DNA of 10,594 bases from Candidatus Parcubacteria bacterium (GTDB lineage: Bacteria > Patescibacteriota > Minisyncoccia > Phycocordibacterales > CAIZLB01). The stretch lies in the NCBI GenBank assembly GCA_014378965.1, contig JACMMR010000010.1:1-10594 (forward strand). Direction: 5' to 3'. Numbering within the stretch: position 1 is the first letter of the stretch; every line of letters begins with the position of its first letter. A model generated the notes under the pieces. The model saw nothing but the letters and a program-made list of their open reading frames with translations, was not told where the DNA came from and made no database searches. The position numbers and the translations under genes are program-made. Below, piece by piece: positions 6,230 through 10,594 of the stretch.

Positions 6230-6252
6230 GGGATATATGATATCATAGTTTT
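6230..6252. promoter_or_regulatory. 23-bp divergent promoter region between recJ and hit, with a 12-bp perfect palindrome
   Basis: The whole gap between two divergent start codons is 23 bp. It contains the perfect palindrome TATGATATCATA (6236-6247). Because it is symmetric, each strand carries TATCAT (5 of 6 to TATAAT): at 6241-6246, 6 nt before the hit ATG, and at 6242-6237, 7 nt before the recJ ATG. There is no space for a leader or a Shine-Dalgarno on either side, so both mRNAs would be leaderless or nearly so. Any -35 would lie inside the opposite gene, and none is convincing. Confidence 0.5.
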
Positions 6253-6699
6253 ATGAATACAAATGATAACAATAAAGCAACACACGATGAAGACAATATA
6301 GTTGCAGATTGCCTTTTTTGTAAAGTTATACGAAATGAAACTCCTTCTACGAAAATATATGAGGATGACGAGACATTGGCGTTTCTAAATATCTTTCCAC
6401 ACACTAGGGGGCATATGTTAATTATTCCAAAAAATCATCATGAAAATATATATGATTTGCCAGTTGAAACTTGGTGTCGTATGAATATAACAGCTCAAAA
6501 AATTGCGATTGCAATAAAGAATGCTTTGTCAGCTGATGGAATAAACGTGATTATGAATAATGAACGAACTGCTCAACAAGTTATTTTTCATGCACATTTA
6601 CACATCATTCCTCGATACAATGATTTTACTGAAGAAAAATACGAGTATACAGAAAATGAAATGGCAGACGTAGCAAAAGAAATACAAGAAGTGGTATAA
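6253..6699 (+). CDS. HIT family hydrolase (histidine triad, Hint-like)
   Basis: 148 residues. The histidine triad is clear: FHAHLHIIPR with His113, His115 and His117. CLFCKVI (20-26) gives the Cys pair that, with downstream His residues, binds zinc in many Hint proteins. Other family blocks are AFLNIFPHTRGHMLIIPK (43-60) and INVIMNNERTAQQV (97-110), the latter corresponding to the usual NNG-x-x-AGQ block. Members hydrolyse nucleoside phosphoramidates and related adenylated compounds; the exact substrate cannot be told. The N-terminus has about 18 extra, mostly polar and acidic residues before the Cys motif, with no internal Met to shorten it. The gene diverges from recJ and is followed 7 nt later by doxX. 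Confidence 0.95.
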   Translation: MNTNDNNKATHDEDNIVADCLFCKVIRNETPSTKIYEDDETLAFLNIFPHTRGHMLIIPKNHHENIYDLPVETWCRMNITAQKIAIAIKNALSADGINVIMNNERTAQQVIFHAHLHIIPRYNDFTEEKYEYTENEMADVAKEIQEVV

Positions 6700-6700
6700 T
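6692..6700 (+). promoter_or_regulatory. Extended -10 TGgTATAAT overlapping the hit stop, 6 nt before doxX ATG
   Basis: TG at 6692-6693 and a perfect TATAAT at 6695-6700 form an extended -10. The hit stop codon TAA (6697-6699) lies inside the hexamer. TTACAT then leads to the doxX ATG at 6707. No Shine-Dalgarno precedes doxX. This is the best -10 match in the window and would give doxX its own leaderless transcript. Confidence 0.6.
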
Positions 6701-6706
6701 TTACAT

Positions 6707-7117
6707 ATGAAGACAAATGCAAAAAACATATTACTATTAGTTATTCGTTTGATTGCAGGAGCCATGATTGGCTATGCAGGATATATCAAACTCATAGATA
6801 TGGATCATACAGTAAATATTTTAGGCGGATTAACCGGATTATCAGCAGGTTTTGCTTGGACAGTCGCACTCGGCGAACTTTTATCAGGACTAGGGTTGAT
6901 TTTTGGAGTGTGGACTCGTCTCGCTGCTACAGGAGTACTAATCATAATGATAGGAGCAGTGTACTACACAAAAGGACAAGCAATAGATGCAATACTATTA
7001 CTTATTGGCTCTGCAATCCTTATTACTGTTGGAGGTGGAAAATGGGTAGTGATTACTAATCGTCCGAAAGATAAAATAATTGTCGCACCTTCTACTATTG
7101 ATTTACCAAAATTTTAA
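6707..7117 (+). CDS. DoxX family membrane protein
   Basis: 136 residues with four hydrophobic segments at roughly 8-28, 45-68, 73-88 and 92-109. The N-terminal pattern LLLVIRLIAGAMIGYAGYIKL and the GELLSGLGLIFGVWTRLAA block are typical of DoxX-like four-helix inner-membrane proteins. The molecular function of the family is poorly defined. In mycobacteria a DoxX protein is part of a membrane complex with SodA and a thiosulfate sulfurtransferase that counters oxidative stress; a sod gene is in this window but not adjacent, so the link is weak. The gene lies 7 nt after hit, with its own apparent leaderless promoter, and ends in a strong hairpin. A soluble tail of about 25 residues follows the last helix. 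Confidence 0.87.
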   Translation: MKTNAKNILLLVIRLIAGAMIGYAGYIKLIDMDHTVNILGGLTGLSAGFAWTVALGELLSGLGLIFGVWTRLAATGVLIIMIGAVYYTKGQAIDAILLLIGSAILITVGGGKWVVITNRPKDKIIVAPSTIDLPKF

Positions 7118-7123
7118 TAAATG

Positions 7124-7158
7124 AATCCCCAGAGTCCTGTAAAGGTTCTGGGGATTTT
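7124..7158. terminator. Intrinsic terminator after doxX, shared by convergent genes
   Basis: AATCCCCAGA (7124-7133) pairs perfectly with TCTGGGGATT (7147-7156). A short inner CCT/AGG stem extends the hairpin. TTTT (7155-7158) trails it on the plus strand. On the minus strand the hairpin is followed by an AT-rich stretch, so it may also act for other transcripts reading leftward from the gene at 7174-7602. Position between convergent genes fits a terminator. Confidence 0.8.
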
Positions 7159-7173
7159 GAAGAGTAATATTTG

Positions 7174-7602
7174 CTACCAAGATCTTCTTTGTATAGTGCT
7201 TCTAGCGAAATAGCCAATGAAAATAATTATAAGAATAGTTAAGCTTAAAAGTGTTTGAGAAGATGCACTTTTTTGGACATGAACCCTTGATATCGGTTCC
7301 CAATCAATCCGAAACTTTTGATAATTACTTCGCCTATAATATAAAAACTCATTATCAAGAGTAGCCTTTGCTCCGACAATGTCAGAACTCTTTTCAAAAA
7401 GAACTGGTGGAATCAAATCTTTTCTTAAGCTTTCTATATCATAATAGAGATTACCGGCGTATTTGATCCAACGACCATCAACACTAAGTGTTGCTCCGAC
7501 AACCTTTTTTAACTCAAGGAGTCCATAGTTGTTTGTGGTCTGTGCGGAAATAGATATAAAAAATGCAAAAAAAAGAACAAGGATATTTGTATTGGTTTTC
7601 AT
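7174..7602 (-). CDS. Unrecognised secreted protein with C-terminal membrane anchor
   Basis: 142 residues; I do not recognise the family. The N-terminus MKTNTNILVLFFAFFISISA is a typical signal peptide with likely cleavage after SISA. The middle (about 25-112) is soluble and rich in aromatic and charged residues. A hydrophobic helix at about 117-133 is followed by the basic end RSTIQRRSW, so the protein would be anchored with its middle part outside the cell. Two segments resemble each other: VVGATLSVDGRWIKY (34-48) and IVGAKATLDNEFLYY (75-89), 41 residues apart, sharing V-G-A, Asp, an aromatic and Tyr, which suggests a duplicated small beta unit. It follows pgk by 55 nt on the same strand and may share its transcript. 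No Shine-Dalgarno is visible before the ATG. Confidence 0.75.
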   Translation of the reverse strand: MKTNTNILVLFFAFFISISAQTTNNYGLLELKKVVGATLSVDGRWIKYAGNLYYDIESLRKDLIPPVLFEKSSDIVGAKATLDNEFLYYRRSNYQKFRIDWEPISRVHVQKSASSQTLLSLTILIIIFIGYFARSTIQRRSW

Positions 7603-7657
7603 GGTTTAAGGAAGTACAATCTGAAATGCGTTCTCAGACTATATATTTATACAATAC

Positions 7658-8806
7658 TTACTTTATATTCACAACTCCTGGTAGCTTTCCATCCTTCTCC
7701 AAAAACTCAAGCATGGCACCACCTCCAGTTGAGATAAATATTCTATCATTATCTATATGTATACTTTGGATTGCACCTACCGTATCTCCTCCTCCAATAA
7801 ATAAATGTGAGTTTTTATTTTCAATAACATACTCGATCAAACCCTTTGCAAGCTGTAACGTTCCAGTTTTAAATACATCTTCCTCGTAATATCCAAGAGG
7901 ACCATTCCATACTATCGTTTCATAATTCTCATCTTTAAGTATTTGTACAAAATTTTGCACACTACCAACATCCATTATACTCTCACTCTCTTTCACTTCC
8001 CGTATAACAGAATTTCGTACCTCATTTGTATCCATATTTTTAACAACAACCGTTTGGGGAATATACACCTTTTTTAAAAAGTTATCACTTGTAACTAGAG
8101 TTGATAAATCAGCCTCAGTATCTATCAAAGATTTTCCAATAGTATATCCAAGTGATTTTAAAACATTATTTAACAATGCACCGCCAATAAAAAGTTTATC
8201 TGCAGTAACTAAATATTTTTCAATCAAAGGTAATTTTGTAGAAAATTTTGCGCCTGACAAAATAATAGCAAAAGGTTTTTTTGGAATTAAAATCTTGGAT
8301 AGATTGTCAATTTCTTTTTGCATCTGAAAACCAAAAATTTTATGATCAGCATCATAAAGAGCCGGAAGAGCAGAGACAGACATATGATCTCTATGAGAAA
8401 CTGCGAAAGCATCATTAATATATATTTCTGTTAAAGATTTAAAATTTTCTGCCAATTCAACACTGTTATTTTTTTCTCCTTCAAAATTTCTAATATTTTC
8501 TAAGAGTAAAAATCCACCGTCAGCTAGATTATCTAAAGAATCTTCAAGCAATTCTACATTCTCTACAAACTCAATATTTAAATCAGCATAATTATGTTTT
8601 AAATATTCAAATACAGGTCTTAACGTTGGTTTCTCTACATTTTTGGTTTCAATATGTGAAATAATAATTGTCTTAGCTCCTCCATTTCTTAAAAATTCTA
8701 ACGTTGGAATTGTAGATACGATTCTATAATTATCACCGATAATACTATCTTTTATCGGTACATTAAAATCAGCTCGAAGTAATACTTTTTTATTTTTTAT
8801 GTCCAT
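7658..8806 (-). CDS. pgk: Phosphoglycerate kinase
   Basis: 382 residues from ATG at 8806; the frame opens earlier at TTG 8839, but MDIKNKKVLLRADFNVP is the natural start. It converts 1,3-bisphosphoglycerate and ADP to 3-phosphoglycerate and ATP in the cytosol. Family blocks are in order: LLRADFNVP (9-17), LLLENIRNFEGE (100-111), INDAFAVSHRDH (130-141), LSGAKFSTK (183-191), FIGGALLN (206-213), TIVWNGPLG (297-305), FIGGGDTV (336-343) and STGGGAMLEFLE (359-370). The substrate-binding basic residues Arg11, Arg28, His51, Arg106 and Arg139 can be matched. The conserved SHLGRP block, however, is SHIETKN here, so the Arg equivalent to yeast Arg65 is replaced by Thr54. It overlaps tpiA by 17 nt and is very likely co-transcribed with it. 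Confidence 0.95.
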   Translation of the reverse strand: MDIKNKKVLLRADFNVPIKDSIIGDNYRIVSTIPTLEFLRNGGAKTIIISHIETKNVEKPTLRPVFEYLKHNYADLNIEFVENVELLEDSLDNLADGGFLLLENIRNFEGEKNNSVELAENFKSLTEIYINDAFAVSHRDHMSVSALPALYDADHKIFGFQMQKEIDNLSKILIPKKPFAIILSGAKFSTKLPLIEKYLVTADKLFIGGALLNNVLKSLGYTIGKSLIDTEADLSTLVTSDNFLKKVYIPQTVVVKNMDTNEVRNSVIREVKESESIMDVGSVQNFVQILKDENYETIVWNGPLGYYEEDVFKTGTLQLAKGLIEYVIENKNSHLFIGGGDTVGAIQSIHIDNDRIFISTGGGAMLEFLEKDGKLPGVVNIK

Positions 8807-9599
8807 ATACTTGTAATAAACTTTTTTTAGGATTAACAATAATATTTTTTATAATCTTAACAAGACTTTCCACTTCCCATGATGCACGACCAATAAGCAA
8901 ACCTTGTACTTCACCGTTCCACAATAAATCTTGTGCGTTTTCTGGAGTTATTGAGCCACCATACAGAATATTTATATTTTTAGAAATAATTTCTCCATAC
9001 TTTTCAAGTAAAATCTTTCTGATATAGATCACTATAGAATGTAAACTGTGTGCATCGATAGAAAGATTATTTTTATTATTGATAGCCCATACTGGCTCAT
9101 ATGCAATGATAATATTTTCATGTTTCTTTTTATCAACAGTGTTGAAAACTGAAAGAATTTGATTTTCAATAACTTTTAAATATTTAACTCCTTCATCTCT
9201 ATCTTTTTCACCAATACATAGCACAACTTTTAAATCATTTTTCATTGCATTTTGTACTTTCTGAACAACTATTTCTTGAGTATCACCTCGTTCTCTTCTT
9301 TCACTATGACCAATTATTACATATTCAATACCGGCATCTTTTACAGAGTCAGCTGTTACTTCACCTGTATGAGATCCATTTTCAAAAACAGATACATCTT
9401 GAGCCGACAATGTTACCGATTTTTTAAAAAAAGATTTAAGTCGAGAGAGATGTAGAAATGCAGGTGCAATAATTAAATCTACTTTTGATTTATCTTTATT
9501 TAAATTTTTACATAAAAGAGTAATTTTCTTCTCAATTTCTTTATATATAGCGTGTGAGGCTTTAAGATTTGCGATTACTATCGGCTTTTTTGATATCAT
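8790..9599 (-). CDS. tpiA: Triosephosphate isomerase
   Basis: 269 residues, slightly longer than the usual 250. It interconverts dihydroxyacetone phosphate and glyceraldehyde 3-phosphate. The catalytic residues are present: Asn11 and Lys13 (ANLKAS), His98 (IGHSERR) and Glu168 (AYEPVWAI). The phosphate-binding blocks LYGGSIT (212-218) and LLIGRAS (234-240) are also present. Two normally strict motifs are altered: the first is ANLKAS rather than GNWKMN, and the lid loop after PVWAI reads NNKN rather than GTGK. ATG at 9599 follows an extended -10 by 6 nt with no Shine-Dalgarno. The gene starts 22 nt after the stop of the PilX-like gene and its end overlaps pgk by 17 nt, giving a tpiA-pgk unit. 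Confidence 0.95.
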   Translation of the reverse strand: MISKKPIVIANLKASHAIYKEIEKKITLLCKNLNKDKSKVDLIIAPAFLHLSRLKSFFKKSVTLSAQDVSVFENGSHTGEVTADSVKDAGIEYVIIGHSERRERGDTQEIVVQKVQNAMKNDLKVVLCIGEKDRDEGVKYLKVIENQILSVFNTVDKKKHENIIIAYEPVWAINNKNNLSIDAHSLHSIVIYIRKILLEKYGEIISKNINILYGGSITPENAQDLLWNGEVQGLLIGRASWEVESLVKIIKNIIVNPKKSLLQVYGHKK

Positions 9600-9605
9600 T
9601 TTAAT

Positions 9606-9614
9606 AGTATATCA
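9606..9614 (-). promoter_or_regulatory. Extended -10 TGaTATACT, 6 nt before tpiA ATG
   Basis: On the minus strand TGATATACT is followed by ATTAAA and the ATG at 9599. TATACT matches TATAAT at 5 of 6 and has the TGn extension. It lies in the 22-nt gap after the PilX-like gene, so any -35 would be inside that gene. No Shine-Dalgarno is present. It would give a leaderless tpiA-pgk mRNA. Confidence 0.5.
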
Positions 9615-9621
9615 CATTCTC

Positions 9622-10594
9622 TTATTGCCCTAACACCTCCTTCCAAGACTTCTTAATCCATGTTCCAGATGGTCCGGAGCTAAAATTTACATCAGCAAGT
9701 CCTGTTTCGTAGGTAAGATGAGCTGTTCCTGACATTATCATCATTTTTGCTACTACTGCCTTAACTCCAGCTGAATTGCTGAGTTTTACCGCCCCACCAA
9801 TAGCATTTATAACCACCGCACCCGCCGATCCAACAATATCTACAGATGGGTTTGCAATACAATCTGCCGTTGTAGTACACGTTTTATTCGATGTTAATAC
9901 AACATATGAACCAGTTGTTCCAGAACCAGATATTCCACCTGAATTTCCTATACTTACAGTTCCATCAACCACTATCTGTCCACTAGCAGATCCAAGTGCA
10001 GAGGCAACCTTTACTTCCGATGCGTTATTAATTGACATATTACCTGTAACATATATCGGTCCAGTTATCGTCAAAACACTGGAGTTTCCGAGAGTTAAGT
10101 CACCATTTATTTTTATAGGACCCAAACTTAGTGCTGTGGTACCTGTCATGTTTACTGTTGTAGTTGACCCTCCTGCAACAGCATCGTTTTTCCAATCATC
10201 GATATTGGCTTGAGATATTGGATATGCTACAGGAACTGGGTCAGCAAAAGTTGTATTACACACCTTACTATTTCCAGTACCAGATTGACACTTCATTGCA
10301 CTCGAAGCCGGTATTGTTGTGTTTGTTATAGTATTTGCCCACGCATCACCACTTCCAGATGTTCCTACACCCATATTTGATATACTTCCAACATCTCCAC
10401 CCACTAGTATTGAAAGATCAAAATCCAACGTTGTTGTTGCAAGATCTGTCATAGAGCTACCAATACGACCCTGTTTTGTGGTACCAGCAGAATATAAGTT
10501 GTCATATGCAGCTAGCGAATAATAATTTGTTGCATCATTTGACCCATTATCTACTACAATCCAATATGTTGTCCCAGAAGATAGTGGTATTGCA
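9622..10594 (-). CDS. PilX-like cell-surface protein, C-terminal part (5' end beyond the window)
   Basis: The frame is open from the right edge to TAA at 9622, giving 323 visible residues; the Met at 10452 is internal because readable sequence continues upstream of it. The first visible part, LSSGTTYWIVVDNG, resembles the end of a 'choice-of-anchor' beta-sandwich domain. A Gly/Ser/Thr/Asn-rich stretch follows, with alternating beta-strand patterns such as IKINGDLTLGNSSVLTITG and IYVTGNMSINNASEV, as in PilX/polymer-forming surface proteins. Two Cys pairs, C-x9-C (KCQSGTGNSKVC) and C-x5-C (TCTTTADC), may form disulfides. It ends WIKKSWKEVLGQ. Such proteins in Parcubacteria-like genomes are often called PilX-type pilus or surface proteins; this name is from resemblance, not a strict motif. 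GC is higher than in neighbours, partly from the Gly/Ala/Thr content. Confidence 0.65.
   Translation of the reverse strand, partial: AIPLSSGTTYWIVVDNGSNDATNYYSLAAYDNLYSAGTTKQGRIGSSMTDLATTTLDFDLSILVGGDVGSISNMGVGTSGSGDAWANTITNTTIPASSAMKCQSGTGNSKVCNTTFADPVPVAYPISQANIDDWKNDAVAGGSTTTVNMTGTTALSLGPIKINGDLTLGNSSVLTITGPIYVTGNMSINNASEVKVASALGSASGQIVVDGTVSIGNSGGISGSGTTGSYVVLTSNKTCTTTADCIANPSVDIVGSAGAVVINAIGGAVKLSNSAGVKAVVAKMMIMSGTAHLTYETGLADVNFSSGPSGTWIKKSWKEVLGQ

Noticed and set aside
7603..7657. Small CTGA...TCAG hairpin between pgk and the unknown gene
   Set aside because: A bulged stem of about 6 bp with no T-run is too weak to call a terminator.
8807..8839. Extended pgk start at TTG 8839
   Set aside because: The 11 extra residues are the tpiA end read in another frame, and the family start fits ATG at 8806.
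9776..10213. 145-residue open frame on the plus strand opposite the PilX-like gene
   Set aside because: It is rich in Pro, Thr and Val as expected from the complement of a Gly/Ala/Thr/Asn-rich gene, and the minus frame is longer, open to the edge and has recognisable domains.
1..10594. CRISPR array, insertion sequence, tRNA or riboswitch
   Set aside because: No regularly spaced repeats, transposase-like frame, cloverleaf with CCA-type end or long structured leader was found by eye; intergenic gaps are nearly all under 75 bp.

Overview
The window is AT-rich (about 30-33% GC in most genes by hand count) and gene-dense. It carries short, streamlined bacterial housekeeping genes: a two-gene version of ComEC, a PilX-like surface protein, recJ, rnhA, pgk, tpiA, a Fe/Mn superoxide dismutase, HIT and DoxX. 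This combination, the small gene sizes and the almost complete lack of Shine-Dalgarno sequences before lead genes suggest a Patescibacteria (CPR), Parcubacteria-like genome. This is inference, because no rRNA or other phylogenetic marker is present. TGA closes comEC and the clpP-like gene close to their expected ends, which argues weakly against the UGA=Gly code of Gracilibacteria and Absconditabacteria.

Layout, left to right. Positions 1-229 (-): 5' part of a Phd/YefM-like antitoxin, preceded by an imperfect 22-bp palindrome with a TGTACA core that looks like its autoregulatory operator. 274-1182 (-): membrane-anchored metallo-beta-lactamase protein matching the ComEC C-terminal domain. 1236-1823 (+): superoxide dismutase, divergent from it. 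1864-1895: bidirectional terminator. 1921-2475 (-): GC-richer ClpP-like serine protease. 2549-3886 (-): ComEC/Rec2 channel core without the metallo-beta-lactamase domain. 3940-4488 (-): RNase HI, overlapping the end of recJ. 4451-6229 (-): RecJ. A 23-bp divergent promoter region separates recJ from hit (6253-6699, +) and doxX (6707-7117, +). A strong hairpin at 7124-7158 ends that unit. 7174-7602 (-): unrecognised secreted, C-terminally anchored protein. 7658-8806 (-): pgk. 8790-9599 (-): tpiA. 9622-10594 (-): C-terminal part of a PilX-like surface protein that runs off the right edge.

Functional themes. RecJ, RNase HI, ComEC and the separate metallo-beta-lactamase protein make a DNA uptake and DNA processing neighbourhood. 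TpiA and PGK overlap and form a lower-glycolysis pair. The PilX-like protein and the anchored unknown are cell-surface components. SOD, and possibly DoxX, point to some exposure to oxygen.

The most interesting non-gene signal is repeated. At seven lead genes (antitoxin, mbl, sod, recJ, hit, doxX, tpiA) a -10-like hexamer ends 6-7 nt before the start codon with no Shine-Dalgarno sequence, and three of them have an extended TGn. This is the geometry of leaderless transcripts. rnhA, internal to an operon, instead has AGGAG. No CRISPR array, insertion sequence or tRNA was seen, and no stretch above 300 bases lacks a gene.
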